Of a stretch of 31,785 nt of DNA, positions 20,086 through 31,175 are shown piece by piece. Position 1 is the first letter of the stretch. Each line of letters begins with the position of its first letter. Under the pieces are notes generated by a model that had not been told where the DNA came from, made no database searches, and saw only the letters and a program-made list of their open reading frames with translations. Origin of the DNA: Paraphysomonas bandaiensis (lineage: Eukaryota > Chrysophyceae); the NCBI GenBank assembly GCA_965644295.1, contig CBFFRP010000326.1, forward strand, positions 1-31,785, read 5' to 3'. A program made the translations under genes and the position numbers.

Positions 20086-21124
20086 GGTGGGAAACAAATT
20101 ATCTGGATAATTGTTTCAAAGTCGTGGTAACTGAGTCCGAGAGTGAGATGGGTGAGAACATATACAACTCTGCCTCTCTCTCTCTCTCTCTATGTATGCT
20201 GTACGCTGTACTGTGTACTGTACACACCACTATCATAACGCTGTATGTGAGCCGAGCCGACTACTGCATGAGTACAGTACAGGAATACCGCGTACGATGT
20301 GGAGGATGCGACAACAAGAAAAGCGACAGAAATGTCGAATAAAAAAATAATATTCTTTAGAACAACTGGAACTACAGTATACAGTAGTATACCTATACAC
20401 ACACCCTACGGATCCGGCCGTATCCTTCCTGATATCCGTCCCACCACTACTTGATCCCCACTGGCTGTATATACATGTACGCCAGCAGTGATGAGTCCAC
20501 AGAGTGGTGATGGAGCGGATGGGGAAGTGGAAGAGAACAGAGCGACATCAGAGTTTCCTTTACTTGGGCTGTATTATTGTGTTGTTGTTGTGTACATTCA
20601 CTTGTGGTAATGTCTATTAGCATGTAGAGGGACTGTAGAAGCGACGCTCCTCTAGATGACTCTATAGCGAAGAGTTTCTTTCGTAATTCTGCTGGACCTG
20701 TTGCACTGGTTGTTAATATGGTCGATGGCTAGCATAACAGGCTTTTTATTCATGAATGACGTTTATGGCTAAGTAATATGTATCTATGAGCCCTTTGATC
20801 CCCTGTTTCATTGTCGTTGTGTGTGTGCCATAGCATATATATTATGATTAGTATGTGTTACTTGTATTCGATAGTGTACTCTTGGTTGACTGAATATACT
20901 AGTGAACTAGCATTCACTTTAAGCAGTAGTGTACGAATTCATCATATCTTCGGGGCAAAGAAAATGATCTTAAGACTTGATTCTATATTACTGGTGACCA
21001 TTCCGTACTGCGCGTGAAGCCTATTGTAGGACTTACTTAATTACTCGACCAGTACGACTTTGTGGCCTTGTTTAGAAATATTAAGAAAATCTGTGTAGTG
21101 ATGCCTTTGGCACTTAGTTTTCCG
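20086..21124. other. Intergenic, upstream of the HECT ligase
   Basis: About 1 kb. It has a (TC)n run at about 20174-20191 and GTAC-rich patches near 20200-20230, some 100-150 bp upstream of the UBE3A start, where a promoter is expected. No gene recognised in the rest. Confidence 0.4.
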
Positions 21125-22655
21125 TCACTGGTAATAAGGAGGCTGGAAATAGGGCGAAAAGCTTAAAAAGTAGACAAGGGACGATACTCTATATCTTCTT
21201 ATCCCTATTTAAAATTGTAGCTTTTCCTCATGATGCTTGTTGACACCTAATATCTGGAATGTGTACTAGTTATATGTAGCTTGCTTGCCGTACCCTCAAC
21301 AAAGTCGGACTCGCACCTTTTCGTGGTGCTATGGGGGATAATTCGCAAGCATAGATAGCAAATATTGTTCTACTACCCACTCATAGCCGAATGCTTGTGT
21401 GGTACAAGGGACACCAATAAGTGTCACTTGTGTAGACGTCTTTGGGCTCTGACAAATAACAGGCATCTGAGCCTGGGCCCACCTCAAGGACATCCGGGGT
21501 ATTGGGCTGCCTGCTGAAGTCAAGCATCCGGGATGTTCACCTTAAGGACTCAAAAACCCTGAAGTCAGCAGATGTCAGGTATATCAACATTCTGCTTGCT
21601 TACGGCGTTTGCTTTGAGCGATAGAGCGAAGGTGGTTGCACTTTGGTCCATGCAGCGACGCACAAGCAGCATCCATGGTGTTAAATAGTAGGATAATAGA
21701 GTTTGTTCTAGTTAGTTACAGGTAGACGTCTATCTACTAGCTTGACTAGTTTTCTTCTAGCTACTAAACTGGTGCTGATTCTTAACGCATATTGCTAATA
21801 ATAAGACTTTCAATATTGCTTGCCGTAGAAAGAAATTGGATTTCCCTAATTGAATATTAAGAAATCAATGGTATATATACTGCATGCCAACAAGGGAATA
21901 GTGATTTCACTTGATCAACTCAAAACAATAAACCCCCAAATTATTATAATGGCTACAACAAGTTTACTTTTACCACAGAAGTATACTAGGGGAATTGCAA
22001 ATGCAAGGTGTTGAAATTCGTACACAGGTGTGATGATGAATGCGAAAAGTTGTAGTCGCAAGAGACTTCTTTTATTGAATAAAATTAGATCACTACGTTA
22101 TCACATTCGTATACAACACGCTTAACCTCTGCTAGTACACTGATTGGAATAACGTGTGCATATTATGAGGTACATAACATCCTGATTAGCCCTATATGAA
22201 CCAAATCCTGAAAGAATTGGATGCCACTGCCCCTACTAGACACTAGCCACTAGCCACCTATACAGCACCAGATATGGCATTTCAACTCTCCTGTAATATT
22301 CTTGAAGTTACTACGAAGTTCTGGTTATGCAGATAAATTGCTTGTACTGACATCATTATTATCTTTCACTCTTTCACATAGACGACGGAGCGATGGAATA
22401 TAACTTGGAGTGCTTGATAATATGCTTTGGCGCATCACTGTGATTTTCTATAATTGTGTAATATAATGAAATCACATACATATGACTCTCAATATCATAA
22501 TTAATAATTACAACAGAAGAGAGTTTCTGATGAACCGAATATTGAAGTTGGATGTCTATATTTGCCCGATACTGATATAAGCGTTATGTTGAGCACAATT
22601 CTCGAAAAAAGCTTGTTTTAGATAAAATGGAGATATAGTTATATTTAACCACGGG
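21125..22655 (+). repeat. Repeat family B, copy 1 (interrupted by family C)
   Basis: Head near TAATAAGGAGGCT and AGGGACGATACTC (21133-21190), then AATTGTAGCTTTTCCTCATG, TGTAGCTTGCTTGC, a block ACTCTCCTGTAATATTCTTGAAG near 22290, the block ATATTTGCCCGATACTGATA near 22560, and a tail AAAAAAGCTTGTTTTAGATA. The blocks occur in the same order in copy 2. A family C element is inserted at 21293-21815. No terminal inverted repeats and no coding capacity recognised. The class of element is unknown. Confidence 0.6.
21293..21815 (+). mobile_element. Family C SINE-like element, copy 3, with 12-bp target duplication
   Basis: Starts CCCTCAACAAAGTCGG and ends AAGACTTTCAATA, the same ends as copy 1. The perfect 12-bp direct repeat TTGCTTGCCGTA flanks it (21281-21292 and 21816-21827). 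The host sequence on both sides belongs to repeat family B, so this insertion is younger than that B copy. Confidence 0.75.
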
Positions 22656-23446
22656 CAATAAGGAGGCTATATCATCGTCCCGCGCTCAAAATTTTGAAAC
22701 GAGGGCGAAAAGCCCGAGTTTTAAAATTTAGACAGGGACGATACTCCTTTTCCCTAGGTTAAATTGTAGCTTATCCTCATGACGTTGAAAAGTTAATATA
22801 TATTAGATTGTATAGCTATTTGTAGCATGCTTGCTGTATTAAGAAATAGATGTTCCTTGAATAACATTAATAACACAAATGAAAACTCACATAGTTTCAA
22901 ATGAATGATATGTATACTGTAAGTGTGATGATAAATGTAAACAGTTGAAGATGAAAGAGAGGCTTCTTATTGCCTTAATTAGCATCATCATCACATTTAT
23001 ATACACAGCAGGCTTTACCTCTGCAAGTGAACCTGATCGAAGGATGTGTGTATGATATGAGACACACAATATCCTGAGAAGCATGATATGGCTCCAACCC
23101 TGAAAGAACTGGGTGCCACTGCTCCTAACCACCTATATAGCATCAGATATGGTACTTAAACTCTCCTGTAATATTCTTGAAGTTTCGAAGTCCTGGATAT
23201 GAAGACAGATCACTTGCACTGACATCGTTGTGATCTTATACAGCAGTCGAAGGATGAAATATAACCTGGAGTTAGATGATCTGCTCTTGATATGTGGCTC
23301 ATGATTGTGGTTTCTCTATAATTGTGTACTATAATGAAATCACGTACATTCGACAGTCATTATCATAATGAAGATAGAAGTGAGCTTCTGTTCAACCGAA
23401 TATTGAAGTTGAATGTCTATATTTGCCCGGTGCTGATATGAGCGCC
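22656..23446 (+). repeat. Repeat family B, copy 2, with hairpin head
   Basis: The head at 22674-22742 is a long hairpin: outer arms ATCGTCCC and GGGACGAT, middle arms AAAATTTTGAAAC and GTTTTAAAATTT-like, and a core GGGCGAAAAGCCC. The body matches copies 1 and 3 (for example TGGGTGCCACTGCTCCTAAC near 23108) and reaches GCCCGGTGCTGATATGAGCG at about 23425-23443. The expected continuation (GTTGAGACAAAATCAGGTC in copy 3) is displaced to 23886-23938. Confidence 0.65.
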
Positions 23447-23885
23447 CTAAGTAAACATTATGCACACGTGGGAATTTTACGATATTTTGGGAAATTTAGG
23501 AGTATTTACAGTATTTAAGTAGAAATGTTAAAGAAACAATTCTATTTGTGGTATTAGGGTTAGAGACAACAAAAAATATTAATTTTATTATAATTTTAAG
23601 TCTCATATGATGTATCAGAAGCGCCTTTTTGCTTACCAACAACCACGTTATCTGCCCTCATACTACCACTGTCAACCCATTGATCATCATGATGCCAGCA
23701 GTCATTGCCCTACTCGTAGCTACATTGTTTCTAGCCACTTGTGATTTAAATATACAACTTACGAACGATCATGAATACATTACATCATATAACTTTCCTT
23801 TCACTGTATGAACAACACACACTAAGTCCATGAATATTTATCACTTTCTCACTCAATTGAACTGTAGCTCACCCCATTGCCATCA
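23447..23885. other. Probable insertion splitting the tail of repeat B copy 2
   Basis: This 440-bp stretch lies between the B body and its tail fragment and has no counterpart in the copy at 30351-31107. Short open frames exist but none has a family signature. Its own ends show no terminal repeats that I can recognise. Confidence 0.4.
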
Positions 23886-23938
23886 TGTTGAGCCCAAATC
23901 AGGTCAAAAAAAACATTTTTTGAGACAAAATGGGGATA
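23886..23938 (+). repeat. Tail fragment of repeat family B
   Basis: TGTTGAGCCCAAATCAGGTC, an A-run, TTTTTTGAGACAAAATGGGG and ATAA match the inverse of 30351-30405 (TTATCCCCATTTTGTCTC..GACCTGATTTTGTCTCAACA). It marks the inner boundary of the left B copy, facing the histidine kinase genes. Confidence 0.65.
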
Positions 23939-24312
23939 AAGTCATATCGTATATCGTTTTACTCTTTTTTATCATCATAGTTCCTATTGCCTATGTAATA
24001 TGCAAGGCACTATGCTACTACGATGTCTATTATATCCGAGATTTATGTAATTTTGCGATAAAGCAAGCCAATAAGATCCCTCACAATGGTTAGAATAAAA
24101 AACGAGATTTTTAGCGTTGTATAATATGCATATACACTGATACACTGTACTTCTTTGACTCTACAAATGTGGTATAACACAAAAGTAGTTCAATACAGAA
24201 ACGCAGTCTTTACAAAAATTCAAGATACCAAAACACATATAATGTGACACACTCTACTATATGTAAATGCATTCACAGTCGATTACACTCTACGATGCAC
24301 GCTATTTCATTT
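23939..24312. other. Intergenic, downstream of the GAF histidine kinase
   Basis: A stretch of about 370 bp. A short frame at 23830-24093 includes a hydrophobic segment but begins in repeat sequence, so it is not called. It should contain the 3' signals of the minus-strand kinase. Confidence 0.4.
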
Positions 24313-26446
24313 CTAAGACATCGGATACACCTTGGACATACATCTGTTGAACATTTCACTTAGTGACCAGCCATTTCTAGCTTTGGAATGTACTGGACGA
24401 GGCTTGAAAGCATTAGTAGGGAACATCTCGGACAAAGTCAATTCAAGGTCGACAACATCCAGTGGTTTCTTTATGACAGTGCTGAACCCCACTGCTTTGG
24501 TGTCCATAACATCTGCCTCATGAATGAAATCCTCTAGGTGGCTATAGGGCGGTAGCACCCCTATAAATACTGTACTCTCAAAAGCAGTAGGAAGACACTG
24601 TCGGGTGGTGGTCGAAAGTGAGGTAACCAAACGTTGTGTGCCTAATTCAGGTAAGCTCATTATCTCTGTCATCATCTGCACGCCATGCATGGTAGGCATC
24701 TGAAGATCGACAAACACCACATCATATTTACAGTGATAATTTTTGGAAACAGTATCACCACAAACAAGGCATTCTTTTAGGCTTAATAAGCCCAAAAGCC
24801 CATTCGTTGCACTGGATACCTCACAGTTGTGCATTTCCAGGATATTGGTAAGTTTATTGATGAAGTCCCTGCTGTCGTCCACAATCAATACCTTAAGGGG
24901 GGGGAAATTCTTGACAGGCATGTGTACAACAGATAATTCATGAGATAGCGAGGTTAAAGGTTGATTCACACTGCAGGGCACCCAAAAATCAAATCTAGCA
25001 GACTGTACATTGTCATCCCACTCCAATGTCATGTTTCCCCCAACAGTGCGGAGGACCCTCCACTGATCCGCCACTACTGTATCATCAAGTTGTATTTTGC
25101 TCTCATACGAAGATGACAGCAAATCCATCATATCACTGAATACTGACTTAAAGACAGACACTTTCAGCGCCCCCTCTGCACAACTGATACGTACCAACAT
25201 CAACTTTCGAACTTCACTCCAGTGCAGCTTCACAGTTACCACACTCCTCGGCACACCGCGGTGCAGTGACTCCAGCATCTGGCATATCTTTCCCAATACT
25301 ATAACTAGCAGCAAATCCGGGTAAGTTATGCATTGAGGGTTTTTCAATCGGGTAGAATCATCGAATTCAAACGATACGCCAAGTAGAGAAACAATGCACC
25401 GCAACTTATCAATTAGGACAGATATCTCACATTTTACTGCACCGTCAAAACTGTCAGATCTGCCAGACTCAGACTGAAACGGTAGGTCTTTCACCATCAG
25501 CAAGCAACTCTCCACAACATTATGCAGAAACGAGATTTGAGTGTCAATATCTGTCAGAAGACGTATGACAGAAGTTTTCACTTCCTCATTAATTCCAGAT
25601 CGCGCGGTCATCACCTCAGCAAGGAAGTTCTCGCTAGCAAGGGAAATATTTGCGATGGGGGTCTTGAGGTTATGCGTCAGGCGAAGCAAGCCAAGGTTAC
25701 GTTGGCTCTGGCGCATATCCTCATTGAAATACGCTTGAGTCATATGTAGTGCTTGATCCCGCTGGAGGGATATGAGTGTTGAAACGAAGGCTGAAAGGTC
25801 TTGTAAATCCTGCTTTTGAGCAAGAGTGAATTCGGACCACGGTTTGGTATCAATCATACATAGTGTTCCTATTTTAACGCCATCAACTATCAGTGCGGCG
25901 CCCGCATAAAACCTTAAATGCTGCGGACCAGTCACAAGATCATTGTCTGAAAAGTAAGGATCTTTACTAAGATCAAGGACTACCATCACATCAGAAGTTT
26001 GTGGCAAACAAGCGTAGGAACACGCGGCTAAATTTCGGGGAATTTCAGCTTCATTAAGCCCAACGCGAGATTTCAACCACACCCGATTTACATCTAGTAG
26101 TGATATCACACATGTAGGAGCCTGCGATAGATATGAAATTCAAGGAGAATATATACGAAAATAAACATCACATACATCAAACAAACGAAGCGCCATTGCT
26201 GTGTATCGATCAAAATTAGGGTCCCTGAACACTCAGTTAGAACACATGTCGTCTGTAGGGAGCAATGAGTTACTTGTCGTTGGAGTCTAGCAGCTGACTC
26301 TCTCTCAGTACTTCAAGTCTGTGAGATTCATTCAACGGAAGTGGTACAGAGAGTTGACTGTTTCAGTCGTTAGTGACGTACAGACGTGATGAGATCACTC
26401 ACCTCAACAGACAAGCATCACTGTTGCCGCAATACTTAATCGGCAT
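24313..26446 (-). CDS. GAF-domain hybrid histidine kinase-like protein with degenerate ATPase and intact receiver
   Basis: Four exons on the minus strand: 26446-26403, 26357-26274, 26224-26176, 26121-24313; 661 residues. The three small exons complete the GAF start (PLPLNESHRLEVLRE, DPNFDRYTAMALRLFD). The GAF domain (about 20-175) shows VISLLDVNRVWLKSRVGL and GTLCMIDTKP. A HisKA-like helix follows with LTHNLKTPIANI, His209. The expected ATPase N-box (NLxxNAxKF) is replaced by LLVIVLGKICQML and no DxGxG or GxGLG motif is found, so autophosphorylation is unlikely. The receiver domain is complete: VLIVDDS (Asp474/475), VFVDLQMPTMHG with Asp531, and VIKKPL. No membrane segment; cytosolic. Probably a phosphotransfer scaffold or a receiver working with another kinase, perhaps the divergent CHASE kinase 572 bp away. 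The N-terminal exons are hand-placed but restore the family pattern exactly. Confidence 0.85.
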
Positions 26447-27018
26447 GACTGAATGAACTGAATATACACAGCTAAACACAGATAACAGAGAAGATAACAC
26501 AATAGGGCTCTGTAAGGGGCATGTCACAGTACGCTTACTTCACGGTCACTGTAGATTTCATAGTGGTATGGATGAGCTGCTTGTTCTAGACATCTAGACA
26601 TATGTGGAATCAGTGGTGGAAGAACAAGTGTGGACAGCACCAGCAGCAGGAATTCTTATCGTCTCTGGCAGCCCCGAAGAGGAGGAAAAGGGCAGAATAC
26701 ATATGGGGACTTCAAGTCGAGAAACTCCATATGAATTCTACGACATATCTTGACAGTACGACGTATACCGAGTATATACAGTAGGTTTCTGCCTGTCCAA
26801 CTTCACACTTGTTTTTTATACTAGTGCGACGGGAACAACATACGACGATCTCATAGTCAGATGAGCGCAGTGTGATACATCGTCCCCGCTGTACAGAGTC
26901 CAGTACCATAACGTTCATAGCTGAGAATAGACATACTTGTATATGAGATCACTCTTCGTGTATCTTTCAATCCCATCCTGTACAACATGTTAGGCTTTCT
27001 ATACCGAACCACAGCTGA
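26447..27018. promoter_or_regulatory. Shared divergent intergenic region of the two histidine kinases
   Basis: 572 bp between divergent start codons; both promoters must lie here. Rich in TATACA and ACGACAT-type short runs. No protein-binding site can be named. Confidence 0.5.
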
Positions 27019-30000
27019 ATGAGAAAGCATTCCAGTTCAATGCAGCATGTGGTGCACAAGAACAATCTGTTCTACCCGCGTCTCGTGGTGGGAGCCTTCC
27101 TTATGATGCTGTGTGTGTTCGGCGGATACATATCATACACACTCTCTGCCAGTAATGAGGAGGATGTGCTGCACTCTCAATACACGAACTCAGCCCGTCA
27201 GCTTCAGTTCACTATTCTGGACGATGTTAACTCCAAGATATCGATTCTGCGCACTCTTGTAGCGGTCGTGACGATCAATTGTAACGATGCCTCGAAGTGG
27301 CCTAACTGTGCTGTCCCAATGAAGAACTTCTTGAACTATGCTGATCCTATGGTGGAGACGACAAAGAGTCGGACGATACAGTATGCTCCTTTGGTGCTCC
27401 CTGAGGAGGTGGACTCGTTTGAAGACTTTGCATATGATTTCTACGAGGCGAGCGGATATAATGAATTGGGGGTGTCTAGTATAGGGAGAGGTATTCACGC
27501 AGTGAATGCAACCAGCGGAGAGCGGTATCACTGCACGGTGCCGGTACCAGGGGTTGTGTATGATGTGCTCTTTCCCATATTTGAAACTGGAGCATTGGAC
27601 CTCAATCTGAATGCCATAATGTATAATGTATATTCAGAAGAAAAAAGTGCTGTCGCCATTGAAGCTATGTTGGACTGCACATATGCGGCCATCAATGCAG
27701 GGGAGCTTTCTGCCTTGGACATAGGTAACACATGTTCCAGTATCACTGATGTGATCAAGCTGACACAGGTTAGTGGCCAAGATAAATATTCCACAACATA
27801 TGTTATAGAAAATTATAATACAGGATAACGAGTTCAACCCCGGTGTGGTGTTACGATACCCTATTATAGTTCCGACAAACTCATCTAACTCGTCATCACC
27901 ATTGAAACTAGTTGGTCTAGTAGCAATGGTTCATAACTGGAACACGGCGCTTACGCGCAGCACCTGTGATTCTGAACTTCGTGTAGTGGTGTCAAATCAG
28001 AACGGGGCATGGTCCTTTTCATTGGAGTGTCAAACTGCAGTTTATTTACAAGAAGGGAACAAACACAACTCCGCGTATAGTTCTATGGGTCGAACCTTTC
28101 CCTTACCCCCATTTAAAGGCGGCGTCTCTTACCAAGTTTCCATATACCCCACTCGGTCTCTCGTTGAAGAATTTCGCTCCAATGGGCCTGTGTATGTGTG
28201 CGTAATAACGGTTGCTGTCATCCTTCTGACCAGTGCTGTTTTTATGTCATATGATCACTTTGTGAGAGGAGAGGTGCGGAAAAAAGAGGAAGCGAAGACC
28301 AATTTCGTCCGTTTCATATCTCATGAGATGCGGTCCCCAATGAATACTGTCTCACTTGGACTTAAATTGCTGTACGATCAACTGTGCCATGTAATGTCAA
28401 TGTACCCCACACCGCCTGGAATTTTTGAAAACGACGATGGCACCCCTCCTTCCTTGGAGGTGGCAATCCCTGCAAATGTTATTCAAGAATGGAAAGAATT
28501 GGTCAGTGCAATTGAAGATGGATCAGATGCGGCCGTAGATGTTCTGAATTCCCTAATAAATTACGACAATATTGCGGCTGGAGTGGTACTCGTCAAGACT
28601 ACCCAGTTGAATCTGTGGCAACTGGTTCAACACTGTGTAGAGCTGCATGAAATGGAAGCTATTGAGTTGGATGTTTCATTGAGGTTGGATATGGCAATCA
28701 CTCGCGCAAATGTGGGAGGGTCGAAGCGGAAGTATCTTGCAAATCTACTGTGCATGGGCGATGAGACGAAGCTCAATACAGTTGTCAAGAATTTCATATC
28801 GAATTCGTTGAAGTATACCCCACCTGGTGGCGCAATTTTAGTTACAGGTATGAAACGACTGCCCGGTTTCAGTGTCTGCGTTGTGTACATGATGTTAAAA
28901 CTGTATTTCGTCTTAGTTTCTTGCAAAGAAGTATTTCCCCTGAAAATATAGATCTTTATATCGTATATGGTTGTTTTTTCCGTTGTCGTGAAATGCTTTT
29001 GAGGAGCATGTTCCGTTTCTCGTGATGTGGTATAATTGTTTTGATGCAGTTGATTGGAAAGAGGCGGGCCTCCCGTATGTGGCTTCTGTCGAGAAAGATA
29101 TGCTAAGAGCTGGCTCTATTGTGATTCGCTTTATTGATAATGGCGTGGGTATGAAAATAGAAACTCTGCAGCATTTGTTTCGTGATGATGAGCACATTCG
29201 AATCAAGTCTGATCACTCTGGGCAAGGCACTGGGCTCGGTCTCCGTATATCCAAGGCTATAGTTGAGATGCATGGGGGCCTGATATCGGGAAAATCTGAT
29301 GGCACTGATAGAGGGTGTGTATTCACTGTTGAGCTCCCAGTGCAAGTACACAAGAACATGAGAGACTTATCGCTGCTGGAGCAAGAGGAGGACGCTCCTT
29401 TTGACATTGAAGATATTCCGTGTGAGGAGGAGTGCTTAAGCCCATCAGCTCTCACTCTGTCGTCATTTGAAACTAATAATATACGCACTTCTCAGCTAGC
29501 AGCAGCCATAGACATCTTACACGATTCAGCTAATGGAGATTCTGCTGGTCCACATTCTGCCCACCAACCCCGTATATCGACTTATGAAGTATGTAAAGCC
29601 TTTGAGTATGAAGATTTATCCAGTACTCGTAGACAACGTGTATTGGTTGTGGATGACGTTGCTGTATGTCGTAAGGTGCTCATTAAAACCCTCGTTAGGA
29701 GTGGATATGAATGCTATGAGGCGTATGACGGGCAGGACTGTCTGGATCAGTATAATCGTCTGATTGCAATAAATAAACCAGTGGACTTGGTGCTTATGGA
29801 TTACGAAATGCCGCGCATGAATGGGCCCTCTGCAGCCCAGATATTGAGGGAAGGGGGATGCATGGTACCTATTATAGGAGTAACTGGAAATGTTCTGCTT
29901 AAAGACAAAGAAAATTTTTTGTCTCATGGAGCCTCGGCTGTGCTGTTTAAACCTCTTGCACTAGACCACCTGAAGACCACTATTGTAGATTTGAATGGCA

Positions 30001-30023
30001 AATCGAAGGGGAACGAGATATAA
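27019..30023 (+). CDS. CHASE-type membrane hybrid histidine kinase
   Basis: Three exons, 27019-27768, 27824-28847 and 29050-30023, give 915 residues. A signal-anchor (about 18-44, LVVGAFLMMLCVFGGYISY) and a second membrane segment (374-394, VYVCVITVAVILLTSAVFMSY) enclose a CHASE-like sensor domain of about 330 residues, expected outside the cell or in an organelle lumen. The kinase core is complete: H-box FVRFISHEMRSP with His417, N-box KNFISNSLKYTPPGG, G1 box DNGVGM (Asp621) and G2 box GQGTGLGLRISK. A receiver domain ends the protein: VLVVDDV (Asp793/794), VLMDYEMPRMNG with Asp842, Thr870 and FKPL with Lys892. CHASE domains bind small ligands such as cytokinins in plants; the ligand here is unknown. 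It should phosphorylate its own receiver and pass phosphate to a phosphotransfer protein, which is not in the window. The 202-bp second intron is the longest in this gene. Confidence 0.9.
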
Positions 30024-30350
30024 CTTTCGCACTCAGCTAGAGTGTATATTTTGATATAGGCGACTATATGCAGACTACGAATTGTAGACTTGATGCTACG
30101 GTTGTCTATATGGTGTCGATATAGCCACATATCCTTTTTAGAATAGTTGTATTGGGGCACTGTGCCTGGTACAGCCTCTTACGTTTTAGAGTCTACGGAC
30201 ATGGTATTTCTCTGTTCATCGTTTGCGATATATTTTAGCTTTGAGTTTATATTTTAAATAGTAACCGTGGATTTTAGTGGAACAAGGAACTGCACGACGA
30301 TATGTGCCGTATTTTATAGTACAACTGCTATTCGCTAACAACAATATATA
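30024..30350. other. Intergenic, downstream of the CHASE kinase
   Basis: About 330 bp, no gene or repeat recognised; it should contain the kinase 3' signals. It ends where the inverted repeat B copy starts. Confidence 0.4.
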
Positions 30351-31107
30351 GTTATCCCCATTTTGTCTCAAAAAAAGCTTTTTTTTGACCTGATTTTGTC
30401 TCAACAGGGCGCTCATATCAGCACCGGGCAAATATAGACATTCAACTTCAATTTTGGGTTCAACAGAAGCTCACTTCTATCCTAAGTATGATAATGACAG
30501 TCGTATATATGTGATTTCATTATAGTACACACAATTATAGAGAAACCACAATCATGAGTTAAACCATTAGACACTTCAAGTTATATTCCATCCTTCGACT
30601 GCTGTCAGAGCAAGTGATCTGTCTTCATATCCAGGACTTCGAAACAACTTCAAGAACATTACAGGAGACCATATCTGATGCTATATAGGTGGTTAGGAGC
30701 AGTGGCACCCAGTTCTTTCAGGGTTTGAGCCATATCGTGCTTCTCATGATATTGTGTGCCTCATATCATACACGCATCATTCGATCAGATGCACTTGAAA
30801 AGGTAAAGCCTGCTGTATATAAATGTGATGATGATGCTAATTAAGGGAATAAGAAGCCTCTCTTTCACCTTCAACTGTTCACACTCATCATCACACTTAC
30901 AGTATACATATCATTGATTTGAAACTATATGAGTTCTCATTTGTGTTCTTAATGTTAATCAGGGAACATCTATTTCTTTATACAGCAAGCATGCTACAAA
31001 TAGCTATACAATGTAATATTAACTTTTCAACGTCATGAGGATAAGCTACAATTTAACCTAGGGATAAGGAGTATCGTCCCGCGCGCAAAATTTTGAAATG
31101 AGGGTGA
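30351..31107 (-). repeat. Repeat family B, copy 3 (inverted)
   Basis: In inverse orientation it runs from the tail (GTTATCCCCATTTTGTCTCA, 30351) through GGGCGCTCATATCAGCACCG, the block GTGGCACCCAGTTCTTTCAG, and TCAACGTCATGAGGATAAGC to the hairpin head ATCGTCCCGCGCGCAAAATT at about 31074. It matches copy 2 along its whole length and, with copy 2, brackets the two histidine kinases as inverted repeats. The head is broken at the hairpin centre by a hAT end. Confidence 0.7.
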
Positions 31108-31175
31108 ACTCCATCAATATTATTGGTGAAACGCTATCTAGCAATTGTATTGCAATATATTGTTCCCTAGTCCTG
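31108..31175 (+). mobile_element. Isolated hAT terminal fragment
   Basis: About 68 bp, CTCCATCAATATTATTGGTG through TTGTTCCCTAGTCCTG, matches the last part of the hAT 3' end at 1785-1852 with few differences. No other part of the transposon is present. It lies between two head-to-head B copies. Confidence 0.65.

Noticed and set aside
23629-24093. Two short plus-strand frames with hydrophobic segments
   Set aside because: The second starts before and runs through the repeat B tail; the first lies in a probable insertion. No family signature.
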